Shown: positions 21,329-31,508 of the stretch, in pieces
Layout: each line of letters starts with the position of its first letter
Position numbering within the stretch: the stretch's first letter is position 1
Assembly (NCBI RefSeq): GCF_003429095.1
Contig: NZ_QVTE01000048.1
Span: 1 to 58,079, forward strand
Source of the DNA: Peribacillus saganii
GTDB lineage: Bacteria; Bacillota; Bacilli; Bacillales; DSM-1321
Reading direction: 5' to 3'
Length of the DNA stretch: 58,079 nt
Made by a program: the position numbers and the translations under genes
The notes under the pieces: generated by a model
Databases searched by the model: none
Told to the model about the DNA's origin: nothing
The model's input: only the letters and a program-made list of their open reading frames with translations

Positions 21329-21491
21329 AGAAAAGCGTAAGCGCTCTTACCACCAAGGAACGTCGATGCCAGCACATCCTCACAAAGCTGCCGCTTTGTT
21401 TCGTGCGATGTAATGCTGCCGTAGCGTTCCTTGTCCTGTGCAGGTACGGGCAAGCATAAGACTCGAAGGGCTGGGCGCTGGAGCTAGACAT
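21329..21491 (+). repeat. Mosaic intergenic repeat, copy A
   Basis: It begins GAAAAGCGTAAGCGC and ends GCGCTGGAGCTAGACAT, the end motifs shared by the family. The core folds: outer arms AAGGAACG/CGTTCCTT (21355-21362 with 21425-21432) and an apical stem CAAAGC-TGCC-GCTTTG (21383-21398). It lies between tRNA-Met and the next terminator, so it is probably in the tRNA precursor transcript. Confidence 0.75.
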
Positions 21492-21539
21492 CTATAAATT
21501 GTTATAGTTTAAATAGTTATACTTTCTTTTCTCACAAAA

Positions 21540-21582
21540 CCCCTTGATTGTAGTTACTCATTTGATAACTACAATCAAGGGG
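21540..21582 (+). terminator. Strong terminator after tRNA-Met and repeat A
   Basis: A perfect 17-bp stem (CCCCTTGATTGTAGTTA, 21540-21556, with 21566-21582), a 9-nt loop, then CTTTTCTTT on the + strand. The other strand is also T-rich, so it may work in both directions. Confidence 0.85.
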
Positions 21583-21663
21583 CTTTTCTTTCCGGAAGAA
21601 CTGGTAAGCATCACTATCCCCTGCAACAATTCTGGCAAGGGGAAGATTTAAATCAAAATAAAA

Positions 21664-21686
21664 AGCCCTGTCTATTCGACAAGGCT
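21664..21686 (-). terminator. yabR terminator
   Basis: AGCCTTGTC-GAATA-GACAGGGCT on the - strand (one G-U pair) followed by TTTTTATTTT, 75 bp after the yabR stop. Confidence 0.75.
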
Positions 21687-21759
21687 GTGGATTCAACTTC
21701 AGAATTCCAATTTATAAACTTAACGGAAAGCAGATTATTCATGCACATTCAGCAGCAAG

Positions 21760-22221
21760 TTATCCGCGTCTTCCTCCTCTTCCACCTCGTTTAGTCTCGG
21801 TGCTTCTCTTTAAGGTGGATAAGCGCTCTTCGCTATCTTTTAGGAAACGGGATAATTTTTGATCAAAATTTTCCTTTGGCGCAAAATTGCCTTTTGAACG
21901 GAAATCTTTGTTACGGCTGTCATTTCCTCTTCCTTGGCCTTGGCCTTGGCGTGGGCGTGGTGTATAAGAAGATTGTCCTTCAGGTCGGTCCTTTGCTTTT
22001 TTGATGGAAAGCCCGATTTTACCGTCCTTTTCAACATTAATAACTTTTACTTCTACTGCGTCTCCGACTTTAAGATGATCGTTGATATCTTTTACATAGT
22101 TATCAGCAACTTCACTTATATGGACAAGTCCTGTTGAACCTTCCGGCAACTCTACAAACGCACCAAAATTAGTAATGCCTGTTACCTTACCTTGTAACTT
22201 GCTGCCTACTTCGATTGACAT
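21760..22221 (-). CDS. yabR: S1-domain RNA-binding protein YabR
   Basis: A 153-residue protein with one S1 domain at the N-terminus (about residues 3-72: VGSKLQGKVTGITNFGAFVEL, GLVHISEV, VKVINVEKDGKIGLSIK). A low-complexity basic tail with Arg-Gly-Gln runs (GQGQGRGN) and a terminal GGRGGRRG follows, which should add nonspecific RNA binding. It probably associates with ribosomes or mRNA, like the related general stress protein 13. The exact role is unknown. It follows divIC by about 80 bp and ends before its own terminator. Confidence 0.88.
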   Translation of the reverse strand: MSIEVGSKLQGKVTGITNFGAFVELPEGSTGLVHISEVADNYVKDINDHLKVGDAVEVKVINVEKDGKIGLSIKKAKDRPEGQSSYTPRPRQGQGQGRGNDSRNKDFRSKGNFAPKENFDQKLSRFLKDSEERLSTLKRSTETKRGGRGGRRG

Positions 22222-22301
22222 AAAAAAAATGTTCCTCCTTAAAATGTTAAAAAAATAAACCTACTCTATATTATAACGAATGGAAAAAAACAGTGTCAAT
22301 A

Positions 22302-22697
22302 TTAGTCACTGTCTTCTTCCTTTTTTGGTAAATTAAATATAACTTCACCTTTATTTGACAAGAAGTAATCCTTGCGGGCGATTTTGGCGATATAATCATC
22401 GTCATTAAGCTTTACGATCTCTTCTTCAAGAAGAACTTCTTTATTTTCCAGCTTATCCAGTTTTTCCTGAAGATTTTTCTTTTCCGCAGTCTTTTCTTCC
22501 AATACGGCGGCTTGAGAAATTAACGCTGACGCTGACGCAATAGACAGCACAACAGCGAAAACGGCATAAAGAGTAAGCCTTCGTATTAATCCGCGGCGTT
22601 TCTTCTCACCTGTTTGAACCTTCTTTTCATGCTGCTTTACATACGGTGATTGAATTGTTGCCACATTTCTTTTCCTCAGGCTCCCCAATTTACTCAC
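22302..22697 (-). CDS. divIC: Cell division protein DivIC (FtsB-like)
   Basis: Septum protein that forms a complex with DivIB and FtsL. The 131-residue type II membrane protein has a basic cytosolic N-terminus (KKRRGLIRR), one transmembrane helix (about 42-62, LYAVFAVVLSIASASALIS), and an extracellular coiled coil (VLEEKTAEKKNLQEKLDKLE and on). The FtsB/DivIC C-terminal motif DDYIAKIARKDYFLSNKGEVIF closes it. It lies 6 bp after yabQ at the end of the rqcP-yabP-yabQ-divIC string. Confidence 0.95.
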   Translation of the reverse strand: MSKLGSLRKRNVATIQSPYVKQHEKKVQTGEKKRRGLIRRLTLYAVFAVVLSIASASALISQAAVLEEKTAEKKNLQEKLDKLENKEVLLEEEIVKLNDDDYIAKIARKDYFLSNKGEVIFNLPKKEEDSD

Positions 22698-22703
22698 TCC
22701 TCA

Positions 22704-23333
22704 CTAAGTCTTATTGCTTCGGTTCGTTTTCCAATTAATAATGTATTCCTTTATCCTGATAGAATATCCTGCACATTTATTATAAATCTTCTCGACTCTA
22801 TTTGTAACAGACTTCGGCAAGATCTCCCAAAATCTATTTATAAACCAAAAGAAGGGTTTACATATAAATGACATTATAGATAGTACGACTTTTATACCAA
22901 GTCTGACAAGGGTAAAAAGTCCCTTAGCCACGCTTAAAACCACAAAAATTACTATTGACACCAGCCATTTTATCGGCTGGAAAATCATGATCTTTAGCAT
23001 TCTGGAAATCATCATTGCTGTCCATATAATTGAACGGATTCCTGCTTCAAGCCATTTCAAATAAATACTTTTTAATAATGCTTGGTACGCCGAGAAGCCG
23101 CAAAGCAGAGCTAGAAATAAATAAAAACGAAGTTCTCCTTCATTTACAAGAAATAATACATAAAAAATGATTAAGGCTTGGACGATCCAGAAAAGCAGAT
23201 CGTTTACAAATACGATTAGACTATTGCGTTTGGTCCTTTTTAAAAAACGATTATACGTATCCAGGGCAGCACCAAAGCAGCTGCCCATTCCAATCATTGC
23301 AAGCAAGGTGTAGAATTGGGTAGTCAGCGTCAT
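22704..23333 (-). CDS. yabQ: Spore cortex biosynthesis protein YabQ
   Basis: Membrane protein required in B. subtilis for cortex formation around the forespore. The 209-residue protein has several hydrophobic helices (about 5-25, 35-65, 68-85 and 120-150, the last rich in VSIVIFVVLSVAKGLF) and a basic C-terminus. The start overlaps the yabP stop by 4 bp. Identification rests on position, topology and general resemblance to the family. The mother-cell sigma-E promoter expected before yabP was not assigned. Confidence 0.88.
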   Translation of the reverse strand: MTLTTQFYTLLAMIGMGSCFGAALDTYNRFLKRTKRNSLIVFVNDLLFWIVQALIIFYVLFLVNEGELRFYLFLALLCGFSAYQALLKSIYLKWLEAGIRSIIWTAMMISRMLKIMIFQPIKWLVSIVIFVVLSVAKGLFTLVRLGIKVVLSIMSFICKPFFWFINRFWEILPKSVTNRVEKIYNKCAGYSIRIKEYIINWKTNRSNKT

Positions 23334-23632
23334 TTGAACAGCTTGCCAAAGAATCCTTTAGCCTTCTCCCGAGAATGTTCATCCAAGTACACCAGATCAT
23401 ATATCTTTCCTTTAATAGAAACAATTCCTTTGTCCACATCCAGGTTTTTCATCTGCAGATTTTGCCCTTTAATTGAAAGAAATCCCATTGTTGTTTCTAG
23501 AAGGAACTCTTCATTATCAAAGCTTTCAACATGTTTCACTCCGGTTATATCCAGAAGACGGCGGCCTCTCATCATCACATCGTGTTCTGGACTAGACCCT
23601 TTTATTTCATTCGTGTCAAAGAACTGACTCAT
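23330..23632 (-). CDS. yabP: Sporulation protein YabP
   Basis: A 100-residue protein of the YabP/YqfC family, needed with YabQ for normal sporulation in B. subtilis; its biochemical role is unknown. Visible family features are HDVMMRGRRLLDITGVKHVESFD and the beta-rich FLLETTMGFLSIKGQNLQMK segment. A GTG five codons upstream lies inside the GAGGG binding site, so ATG 23632, eight bases after that site and giving 100 residues, is chosen. It is coupled to yabQ by a 4-bp overlap. Confidence 0.9.
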   Translation of the reverse strand: MSQFFDTNEIKGSSPEHDVMMRGRRLLDITGVKHVESFDNEEFLLETTMGFLSIKGQNLQMKNLDVDKGIVSIKGKIYDLVYLDEHSREKAKGFFGKLFK

Positions 23633-23725
23633 TTTTTTATCCCTCACAGTACTTTGTTTTGTACAAGTCTATGAGGGGTTTGTGCAAATTAGAACAGGCC
23701 GGTTAACAGATGGCACGCCATTTTA

Positions 23726-24013
23726 CTATTCGTCCGCAGCTCTATTGGAATCTGAAATCTTTTCTTCTTTCACTATAGAATACATGTCCGCCGCATCCTC
23801 TTTTTTAGTGGACTCCTGGATTTTTTCAATTTTCACTATGACCCGTTTTTGGCCAAAATTGACTGTAAGCTCGTCCCCAACTTTTACATTGGAGCTCGCT
23901 TTTGCAGGAATTCCGTTAATGGAGATCCTTCCTTTGTCTGCCACTTCTTTTGCTAGTGTACGGCGCTTGATCAGCCGGGATATTTTTAAAAATTTATCTA
24001 ATCTCATTGTCAT
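23726..24013 (-). CDS. rqcP: Ribosome quality-control factor RqcP (S4 domain)
   Basis: Hsp15-like S4 RNA-binding protein that binds stalled 50S subunits with RqcH and helps add alanine tails to nascent chains. The 95-residue protein has the S4 fold at the N-terminus (RLDKFLKISRLIKRRTLAKE, then GRISINGIPAKASSNVKVGD) and a charged C-terminal tail longer than in B. subtilis (formerly yabO). AGGGGG lies 7 bases before the first ATG; a second ATG two codons in is less well placed. It lies 11 bp after yabN. Confidence 0.93.
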   Translation of the reverse strand: MTMRLDKFLKISRLIKRRTLAKEVADKGRISINGIPAKASSNVKVGDELTVNFGQKRVIVKIEKIQESTKKEDAADMYSIVKEEKISDSNRAADE

Positions 24014-24024
24014 GTCTTTTCCCC

Positions 24025-25494
24025 CTACAATCCTTTAGCTTTTGCTTCATCCCAAAAATGGTCAAGCTCGTCGAGTGAGAAATCAGCAAAGCTTTTGCCT
24101 GATTCCCGCACACATTTCTCTATATAAGAAAACCGCTGCTGAAACTTCCGGTTTGCAGTATGTACAGCTTCTTCGGGCTGAATACGGTAAAAACGGGAGA
24201 CGTTTACAATAGAAAAAAACAGGTCACCCAGTTCACTTTTAAGTTTGTTGTGATCCACTTCATTCTTTAAAAGCTCAGCCTCTACTTCATTCATTTCCTC
24301 TTTCACTTTTTCCCAGGCTGGATCCACTTTATCCCAATCAAATCCTACTTTGGCAGCTGCCTTTTGATATTCAAAGGATTGCATTAACTGTGGCAGGGAA
24401 GGGCTAATTCCAGCAAGGAAAGATTCCGGCAAGTTCTCATCTTGGTTGTTTTCCAGGGCCTTAATTTGGTCCCAATTCATCCTTACTTCCTCAGCTGTTT
24501 CAGCAATGGCATCACCAAAAACATGTGGATGGCGGCGCACCATTTTCTCAGAAATACTACGAATGACATCATCAACAGTGAACAGGCCTTCATCTTCACC
24601 AATCTGCGAATGAAGAAGCACTTGCAGGAGCACATCGCCAAGTTCCCCGACCAATCCTTCTTCACCACTGTCTATTGCATCAATTACTTCATAGGTCTCC
24701 TCTATTAAATACTTTTTCAGGCTTTCATGGGTTTGTTTTTTATCCCACGGACAACCGTTTGGACCCCTTAAGACAGCAATAATTTCTCTTAGTTTCGAAA
24801 ACTCATGATAAAGCAGCTCCTCCTCTTTTATAGGAGGAACATAAACACTTGTTAAATTACTTAGTTCCATCTGCCGGTCTAATTCAAAAAGGGGAACCTT
24901 GATCACTTTTTCATGACTTGTCCCTGCAGCAGTTACAATTGAAACCTCATAATCATCCGGAAGCTTTTCCATCAGGGTAAGCTTAACCTCCGAAGCAACA
25001 AAGGCATCATATACCTGCCCAATAATCATATGCTGCGTTATAATGATTTCGTCCCTTTTTAAGTCCGTACCATCGAGCAGCTGGAAACCTTCAATCGGGT
25101 CAGCAGCTACTGCCTGGAACAAAGGATCCAAGAAGCTTTGTCCGCCATCAACCGTAATTTGTATACCCCTTTTTTCTGCTTTTTCAAACAAGAGCTGCAC
25201 CGTTTTTTCCGCTACCATTGGATGGCCAGGCACTGTATATATAATGGTTCCATTCGCCGCATGATCTAGCAGAGTTTCTACAATTTCTTCATAAACTTCC
25301 TCGAATTGATCATGCTTCTCATAAACATGGTCAAAACTCTGAAACGAGATGCCTTCCTTAGCCAGATCGGAGATGACCGGATGTTCAATTGTCCTGGTAA
25401 AGCATTCACCAGCCTGGATAATCTTCCGGTACACCCCTAAAGGGAGCTGATCCAATTCGCCTGCCCCTAATCCTAATATTTTAATTTGATTCAC
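24025..25494 (-). CDS. yabN: YabN: tetrapyrrole-methylase-like plus MazG NTP pyrophosphohydrolase
   Basis: A 489-residue two-domain protein. The N-terminal half (about 1-220) has a SAM-dependent methyltransferase-like fold (ILGLGAGELDQLPLGVYRKI, IYTVPGHPMVAEKTV). The C-terminal half is MazG: LRGPNGCPWDKKQTHESLK, the metal-binding EETYEVIDAI, and LVGELGDVLLQVLLHSQIG, with a second MazG-like repeat near 385-450 (KSELGDLFFSIVNVSR). MazG removes noncanonical or excess NTPs. The role of the fused methylase domain is unknown. It lies 7 bp from yabM and 11 bp from rqcP. Confidence 0.93.
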   Translation of the reverse strand: MNQIKILGLGAGELDQLPLGVYRKIIQAGECFTRTIEHPVISDLAKEGISFQSFDHVYEKHDQFEEVYEEIVETLLDHAANGTIIYTVPGHPMVAEKTVQLLFEKAEKRGIQITVDGGQSFLDPLFQAVAADPIEGFQLLDGTDLKRDEIIITQHMIIGQVYDAFVASEVKLTLMEKLPDDYEVSIVTAAGTSHEKVIKVPLFELDRQMELSNLTSVYVPPIKEEELLYHEFSKLREIIAVLRGPNGCPWDKKQTHESLKKYLIEETYEVIDAIDSGEEGLVGELGDVLLQVLLHSQIGEDEGLFTVDDVIRSISEKMVRRHPHVFGDAIAETAEEVRMNWDQIKALENNQDENLPESFLAGISPSLPQLMQSFEYQKAAAKVGFDWDKVDPAWEKVKEEMNEVEAELLKNEVDHNKLKSELGDLFFSIVNVSRFYRIQPEEAVHTANRKFQQRFSYIEKCVRESGKSFADFSLDELDHFWDEAKAKGL

Positions 25495-25501
25495 TTTTAA
25501 T

Positions 25502-27115
25502 TTAACTCCCTTTCATGTTTCTGTTACGCAGTAACAACGCAAGCTTGCTTCCAAATGGCAGAAGCACTAATTCATTTGAAGAGAACATCCCTGACCGTAT
25601 GATAAGGACAAGATATATAGACCCGCCAATCAAGACACCGCTCAATGCTTGGAGGGATGCAAAAAGCCTTCCTTCTAGAGATAATATCTGAAATACTTGT
25701 CCATGGATAATGAGGACAATGGACATCGCCAGTACTGCTCTTGCAAGCCATCTGACATGGGGCATGCCGAGCAAAGTTTTACGTATATATTTCTTGAGCC
25801 TGATTTGCAAAAGTAATGACATAAAAATAAAAGATAATATGCTTGCTATCGCAGCCCCAGTGATACTGTACAGAGGTACTAACAACAGATTCAAGACCCA
25901 TTTAATCAGTATACCCAGGATCACTACAATGACAGTCGACCGATAGTGCCCCATGCTTTGTAAAATAGAAGCATTTGTCGTAACTAAAGATGTAAACAAA
26001 ATGCACAGAGCCAGCACCCCAAGTGCTCCTGAACCATTGATATCTTCATAAAGCATATAATTGGCAGCTTTAATGAGCAGCATCAATCCGATGGCCGCCC
26101 CCAAACCAACTGTTGTACTAATTCGGAAGGCGAGCCTGATTTTCTCCTCAATCTCTTGCGATTTACCTTTTTTCAAATAACCTGAAATCAAAGGGATCAA
26201 CGTAAGAGATAGTGAACTGGCTACCACTGTTCCGAGCTGAAGAAGCGGCTGGCCCCTGTCATAGACACCTTTAAGAGCCTTTGCACTATTTTCCTGCATC
26301 CCCTTGTCTAGAAGCAGTGAATACAAATGCCATGAGTCCACAAGCTGAATAATCACAAGGATTAGACTTGTCACGCAAAATGCCAGGCCTTGAAAAAGAA
26401 GAATCTTACTTAATCTCTTCCACTGGATTCTTGGTTCAAAAGAGGACTTTATTTGAGTCAGATTTAAGTTTTTTCGTTTCAGCACAAATAAGAGAAGAAC
26501 CGTGATGCACGACAGGCCTCCTATTAAAGAGCCAAAATAGGCCCCAACACCTATTTCATATAACGATCTTCCCTGCCAAAGAAAGAGCAAAGCGAAAATA
26601 AGAATTCCGCTTACCCGTACAAGCTGTTCAGCTACTTGTGAGACCGCCGTTGGCAGCATATCGCTTTTTCCCTGGTAATACCCTCTAAGCGTCGAAATAA
26701 GTGGCATGAGCAAAAACGAAAAGGAAATCATCTTTATCGGCCCTGCAAGATCCGGATCCTTCATGGCAGCCGCAATCACATCTGCTCCCCAATAAAGAAA
26801 GCACCAAATGGTTAAGCCAATTCCACCGATAATAAGAAAACAGGGAATCAATACGGATTGGATGAAATGCTGATCCTGCTGCTGCTTTTCCGCAACAAGC
26901 TTTGATATAACAGCGGGGAAGCCATATGTTGAAAAAATAAGGGCAATCCCATAAAAGGGATATACTTGCTGATATATGTAAAATCCGATATCACCGGCTA
27001 TGTTCTGAAACGGTATTCTGTATGCAGCGCTTAATATTTTGGTTATTAGTGCAGCTGCTGTTAAAATAATAGCTCCGCGAAAGAGCTTTTTAGATAAATC
27101 CGGCCTCTGGGCCAT
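25502..27115 (-). CDS. yabM: MOP-superfamily lipid/polysaccharide flippase YabM
   Basis: A 537-residue integral membrane protein with about 14 hydrophobic helices, related to SpoVB and MurJ-type flippases. The family start GAIILTAAALITKILSAAYRIPFQNIAG is recognisable, as is DRGQPLLQLGTVVASSLSLTLIP in the second half. It probably exports a lipid-linked cell-envelope precursor during growth or sporulation; the substrate is unknown. It lies 7 bp before yabN, and a spoVT terminator lies about 135 bp upstream. A small MATE transporter is the alternative, but SpoVB-like is better. Confidence 0.9.
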   Translation of the reverse strand: MAQRPDLSKKLFRGAIILTAAALITKILSAAYRIPFQNIAGDIGFYIYQQVYPFYGIALIFSTYGFPAVISKLVAEKQQQDQHFIQSVLIPCFLIIGGIGLTIWCFLYWGADVIAAAMKDPDLAGPIKMISFSFLLMPLISTLRGYYQGKSDMLPTAVSQVAEQLVRVSGILIFALLFLWQGRSLYEIGVGAYFGSLIGGLSCITVLLLFVLKRKNLNLTQIKSSFEPRIQWKRLSKILLFQGLAFCVTSLILVIIQLVDSWHLYSLLLDKGMQENSAKALKGVYDRGQPLLQLGTVVASSLSLTLIPLISGYLKKGKSQEIEEKIRLAFRISTTVGLGAAIGLMLLIKAANYMLYEDINGSGALGVLALCILFTSLVTTNASILQSMGHYRSTVIVVILGILIKWVLNLLLVPLYSITGAAIASILSFIFMSLLLQIRLKKYIRKTLLGMPHVRWLARAVLAMSIVLIIHGQVFQILSLEGRLFASLQALSGVLIGGSIYLVLIIRSGMFSSNELVLLPFGSKLALLLRNRNMKGS

Positions 27116-27249
27116 TGTTTTTCCCCTTCCACATTCTATGTGGTTGTATTATAACATAATGCAACAGCGCCTTGACCAAATGAAAAAGGCATAATAGTAA
27201 CTGGGTTTCTTATTTTTCCAGGGGGCTGGCAGCCTAAAAAAGAAAAAAG

Positions 27250-27267
27250 GCAGCGGCAGCTACCTTC
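27250..27267 (-). terminator. spoVT terminator
   Basis: AAGGTAGC-TGCC-GCTGCCTT on the - strand followed by TTTTCTTTTTT, about 12 bp past the spoVT stop. Confidence 0.85.
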
Positions 27268-27279
27268 CTCTATCTCTTC

Positions 27280-27816
27280 TTAAGATTCCATTTGTCTCGC
27301 CAGGAAGCTTGCAGCTGTTTCTACAGCTTTCCGCTCCACTTCTCCTAGGCTGCCATCCTTAGAGAAAATAACTACTGCACCTATTGGATCTCCGTTTGCA
27401 ACAATCGGTCCAACCGTATACGATTGAATATCTTCTTCCATTCCGTCAACAAGTGAAATATTTCCTTTGGAGTTTTCAAGAACTGATGAACGTTCTTCCA
27501 TTGTTTTCTCAATTAAGTCACTGATACCTTTATTTAAATAGTCCTTTTTAGATCCACCGGCGAGTGCAATATACGTATCGCGGTCACAAATCAAAACAGG
27601 GTTTCCAAGACTATCGTATAGTGCTTCTGCATATTCTTTTGCAAAGTCGCTTAATTCACTAATAGGGGAATACTTTTTTAGGATAACTTCTCCATCTCTA
27701 TCAACAAAAATCTCCAGTGGGTCTCCCTCACGGATACGAAGTGTTCTGCGGATTTCCTTAGGAATAACCACTCGGCCTAAATCGTCGATACGACGTACGA
27801 TACCAGTTGCTTTCAT
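27280..27816 (-). CDS. spoVT: Stage V sporulation transcription factor SpoVT
   Basis: Forespore regulator that adjusts sigma-G-dependent genes. The 178-residue protein has an AbrB-type swapped-hairpin DNA-binding domain at the N-terminus (MKATGIVRRIDDLGRVVIPKEI, REGDPLEIFVDRDGEVILKKY) and a C-terminal GAF-like domain (about 55-178). Length and sequence match the family closely. It is monocistronic, with a candidate sigma-G promoter 75 bp upstream and a strong terminator. Confidence 0.97.
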   Translation of the reverse strand: MKATGIVRRIDDLGRVVIPKEIRRTLRIREGDPLEIFVDRDGEVILKKYSPISELSDFAKEYAEALYDSLGNPVLICDRDTYIALAGGSKKDYLNKGISDLIEKTMEERSSVLENSKGNISLVDGMEEDIQSYTVGPIVANGDPIGAVVIFSKDGSLGEVERKAVETAASFLARQMES

Positions 27817-27897
27817 CTTGTGTTGCCTCGCTTTCCTCTATTGGTTTTTTTAAGTGATGTGATTCCCTGTTTTTGAAATCATCACCATTGTTGAACT

Positions 27898-27926
27898 TAG
27901 TATTTTGCATATGGAAAGTTCTATAC
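27898..27926 (-). promoter_or_regulatory. Candidate sigma-G promoter of spoVT
   Basis: GTATA (27922-27926), 17 bp, AATACTA (27898-27904) on the - strand, against the sigma-G consensus GHATR-N17/18-CATNHTA (one mismatch). B. subtilis spoVT is sigma-G-dependent. Confidence 0.6.
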
Positions 27927-27971
27927 ACTTTGAAAGGATTTTTCTTTATTTACACATTTAACGACGTAAAC

Positions 27972-30900
27972 TCACTTTGCAGCAGGCTGGTTCGTTTTTT
28001 TCACATCCATTAGCCCTTTTAAAAGTTCATACAGCGTATTCAGCCACTTTGCAACAGCATTGCCCCGGGTATGAAGCACCAGTTTCATCCTGCTGCCATC
28101 CATTCCTAAACCAACCATTCGGCCATAATGCGATACTAATTGGAATATCTTTTGGCCATCTATTTCACCGCTTGCTTTATCTGAGATGAGAATGGAGATA
28201 TCATCTTTGGATTGCTTAATGCTTTCAACGCCAGCTTGCATTGCGTATACCTTCATTTCAGCAATCTGCAAAAGATAACCAACCTCCTCTGGATATTCAC
28301 CGAAACGATCAAGCATTTCTTCTTCCAGCTCTTCATACTCCTTTATGGATGTTATCCCTCGGAACCTTTTATACATTTCAATTTTCTGGTTGCCGTCAGA
28401 TATATAGGTATCCGGGATGTATGCATCAACTTCAAGGTCGATTTCGAGCTGTGCCGGCTTTTCTTCTGCCAAGTCCCCTTTGCGTTGTTCAATTGCCTCT
28501 TTTAGCATTTGGGAATACAAATCAAAGCCTACAGAATCAATGAATCCGTGCTGTTCTGCTCCAAGAAGATTTCCGGCACCGCGAATGGATAAATCACGCA
28601 TAGCAATTTTGAAGCCTGAACCCAGTTCCGTGAATTCTTTAATTGCCTGCAGCCTTTTCTCAGCTACCTCAGTCAGAACCTTATCCTTCCGGTAGGTAAA
28701 ATAGGCATAAGCCACTCGGTTTGACCGCCCCACTCGTCCCCGAAGCTGGTAAAGCTGGGATAGTCCCATCTTATCTGCATCATGTACGATTAATGTATTC
28801 ACATTCGGGATATCAACGCCGGTTTCAATGATGGTTGTACTGACTAACACGTCTGACTCGCCTTCGAGAAATTCCAGCATGACCGATTCAAGTTCCTGCT
28901 CGGACATTTGCCCATGAGCGTAGGTGACACGTGCGTCGGGAACCAACATGGAAATTTCTTCTGCTTTTCTTGATATATCTTCTACCCTGTTATATAGGAA
29001 ATAAACCTGTCCATCACGAGCCAATTCTCTTTCTATTGCTTCTCTGACAAGCCCTCCATTGTATTCCATAACATATGTTTGAACCGGGAATCTATTTTCC
29101 GGAGGTGTTTCAATAACAGATAAGTCCCTCACTCCCAGCATCGACATATGAAGTGTGCGCGGGATAGGGGTTGCGGTCAAGGTCAGCACATCAACATTGG
29201 TTTTCAGCTGTTTGATTTTTTCTTTGTGTGTTACACCGAAGCGCTGTTCTTCATCTACAATCAGCAGACCAAGATCATGATAGATTATATCTTTCGATAA
29301 GAGCCTGTGAGTGCCAACTACAATATCAACCGTTCCGGCTTTAAGCCCTTTTGATGTTTCAGACTGCTGCTTTTTAGAACGAAAGCGGCTCATCAACCCG
29401 ATATTAATTGGATAATCCTGAAACCTTTCCCTCATGGTTTCATAATGCTGCTGAGCAAGAATGGTTGTCGGTACCAGGAATGCCACCTGTTTGCCATCTG
29501 CAATAGCTTTAAATGCAGCGCGAATGGCAACCTCAGTTTTCCCATAGCCAACATCCCCGCAAAGCAGGCGGTCCATAGGACGTTCCCGTTCCATATCTCT
29601 TTTAATTTCATGGATGGACCGGGCCTGATCTTCAGTTTCCTGATAGGGGAAGGATGTTTCAAAGTCTCTTTGCATGTCTCCATCCGGAGAGAAGGCGTAT
29701 CCCTTCGCTGCTTCACGCTCGGCATAAAGCTTAATTAAGTCATCAGCAATATATTGTACAGACGAATGAACTTTGTTCTTAACCCGTTTCCAGTCATTGC
29801 CCCCAAGCTTATATAGCTTTGGTTCCTTCCCCTCTGAAGCAACGTATTTCTGAACAAGATCAATCTGTTCAACAGGCACGTAAAGCTTATCACTGCCCTG
29901 ATAGCGAATATGGAGATAATCCTTATGGATTCCATTAATATTAAGGGTTTCTATGCCGAGATACTTCCCAATCCCATGGTTAACATGAACAACATAGTCA
30001 CCAACGTTTAATTCGGAATAGCTTTTAATCCGTTCTGCATTCGTCAGCTTTTGCCTTCTGGCCGTTTTCTTAGTTTTTTTATTAAAAAGCTCTTGTTCGG
30101 TAATCACAGCCAGCTTCTGCATCGGCAATTCAAACCCCGTATGGAGGCTTCCCTCAAGAACCTGGATCTTTCCTAAAAGGATTTCGCTGTCTCGCTTAAG
30201 TTCTGCCGCTTCTACTCCATAATCTTCAAGAACACTATGAAGCTTGCCAATTCGTTCCTGATCTGAACCGAGCAGCAATACTGTATATTTTCCTTTTTTC
30301 CACCGCTCTGCCTCGGATTTAAAAACATGCATTTGACCATGGAAATTTTGCATCTGTTTGCAAGTAAAATTAAGGATATTTTGCGGACTGGTATGTGGAA
30401 CGTGCCGCAAGAACAGAGAAAGATAGATGAACGGACGGTTTGATCCCTGAATTAGCTTTGGAAGATGATGGGACAGCTGAACATCATGGATTATCGTACC
30501 TTCAGCGAGCAGACCTGTATACCACTCGGCCTCTTCCTTCTCCAGCGCTTCATTAATTTCCTGAATTCTGCTAATTTCATCGAGAATCACTAAGCCGCCT
30601 GCCGGAAGATAATCTACTAAACTAGCCGGTTTTTCATACGCAAGGCTAATGTATTTTAAGATTTGGTCAGGCCTGCTGCCATTTTTCAGCTGTTCTATCT
30701 CATAGCCGATGTTTTGTACCATCTGCTCTTTAGCTTTATCACTTTTTAATTTTTTTAAGCTTTTGGCTAAACCTTCTTCCAGCCGGGTAATCATCCGATC
30801 AATGTGCTCCTGCTCAAATAATGCCTCATGAGAGGGGCCGATAGAAACAGAAGATAGTTTCTCCATCGACCTCTGATCTTCTACTGAGAAACTGCGGATC

Positions 30901-31508
30901 GATTCAACCTCTGTATCAAAAAGTTCAATTCGGACAGGATTAGCCTCCGTTAAGGGATAAATATCCAATATTCCGCCGCGAATGCTGAACTCACCTGGTG
31001 CTGCCACCATATCTGACCTGGAATAACCCATGGAAATCAGCACTTGCAGCAAACCATCCAATTGGATATCTTCTCCCGTGATAAATGACAGCTGGAATTT
31101 TTGCCAAAGCGTCTTTGGAGGGAGCTGCTTTCGTAAACCTGACATGGGTACAATTGTGATACCTTTTTTATTTTGCGATAAGTAATTCAATGCCTCTACC
31201 CGCTGTGCTCTCAGCTCCGGGCTTGCAACGCTTAATTCCGCAGCAATCAATTCATTTGCAGGATAAAGATATAATTGATCTTCAGAAATAAAGCTCATTA
31301 AGTCTTCATATAGCTTCTGAGCCTGCAGAAGATTATGGGTAACTACGAGAATTGATCGGTTGGTTTCTTCATATACGGAGGAAATCAGCATCGACCTAGA
31401 AGAACCGGAAAGTCCAGCTACCAGCTGCTCTCGAAGTCCCTCATCAATTCCGCTGATTAATGACTGGACATCATCGTGTTTTGAAAACAAATGTTGCAAT
31501 CCGTTCAT
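27972..31508 (-). CDS. mfd: Transcription-repair coupling factor Mfd
   Basis: Removes RNA polymerase stalled at lesions and recruits UvrA. The 1178-residue protein has the full layout: a UvrB-like N-terminal module (about 1-350), the RNA polymerase interaction domain with [18 protein letters not shown] (about 505-570), and a RecG-like translocase. The translocase carries Walker [19 protein letters not shown] (about 653), [26 protein letters not shown] and [11 protein letters not shown]. The C-terminal regulatory domain follows. ATG 31508 follows GGGAGG by 7 bases. Confidence 0.98.
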   Translation of the reverse strand: MNGLQHLFSKHDDVQSLISGIDEGLREQLVAGLSGSSRSMLISSVYEETNRSILVVTHNLLQAQKLYEDLMSFISEDQLYLYPANELIAAELSVASPELRAQRVEALNYLSQNKKGITIVPMSGLRKQLPPKTLWQKFQLSFITGEDIQLDGLLQVLISMGYSRSDMVAAPGEFSIRGGILDIYPLTEANPVRIELFDTEVESIRSFSVEDQRSMEKLSSVSIGPSHEALFEQEHIDRMITRLEEGLAKSLKKLKSDKAKEQMVQNIGYEIEQLKNGSRPDQILKYISLAYEKPASLVDYLPAGGLVILDEISRIQEINEALEKEEAEWYTGLLAEGTIIHDVQLSHHLPKLIQGSNRPFIYLSLFLRHVPHTSPQNILNFTCKQMQNFHGQMHVFKSEAERWKKGKYTVLLLGSDQERIGKLHSVLEDYGVEAAELKRDSEILLGKIQVLEGSLHTGFELPMQKLAVITEQELFNKKTKKTARRQKLTNAERIKSYSELNVGDYVVHVNHGIGKYLGIETLNINGIHKDYLHIRYQGSDKLYVPVEQIDLVQKYVASEGKEPKLYKLGGNDWKRVKNKVHSSVQYIADDLIKLYAEREAAKGYAFSPDGDMQRDFETSFPYQETEDQARSIHEIKRDMERERPMDRLLCGDVGYGKTEVAIRAAFKAIADGKQVAFLVPTTILAQQHYETMRERFQDYPINIGLMSRFRSKKQQSETSKGLKAGTVDIVVGTHRLLSKDIIYHDLGLLIVDEEQRFGVTHKEKIKQLKTNVDVLTLTATPIPRTLHMSMLGVRDLSVIETPPENRFPVQTYVMEYNGGLVREAIERELARDGQVYFLYNRVEDISRKAEEISMLVPDARVTYAHGQMSEQELESVMLEFLEGESDVLVSTTIIETGVDIPNVNTLIVHDADKMGLSQLYQLRGRVGRSNRVAYAYFTYRKDKVLTEVAEKRLQAIKEFTELGSGFKIAMRDLSIRGAGNLLGAEQHGFIDSVGFDLYSQMLKEAIEQRKGDLAEEKPAQLEIDLEVDAYIPDTYISDGNQKIEMYKRFRGITSIKEYEELEEEMLDRFGEYPEEVGYLLQIAEMKVYAMQAGVESIKQSKDDISILISDKASGEIDGQKIFQLVSHYGRMVGLGMDGSRMKLVLHTRGNAVAKWLNTLYELLKGLMDVKKTNQPAAK

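Noticed and set aside
21270..21491. A 73-codon - strand frame beginning MSSSSAQ over repeat A
   Set aside because: It is a translation of the repeat's closing motif and runs into the tRNA. A similar MSS..AQ frame appears in copy B (32813-33034). These are repeat artefacts, not proteins.
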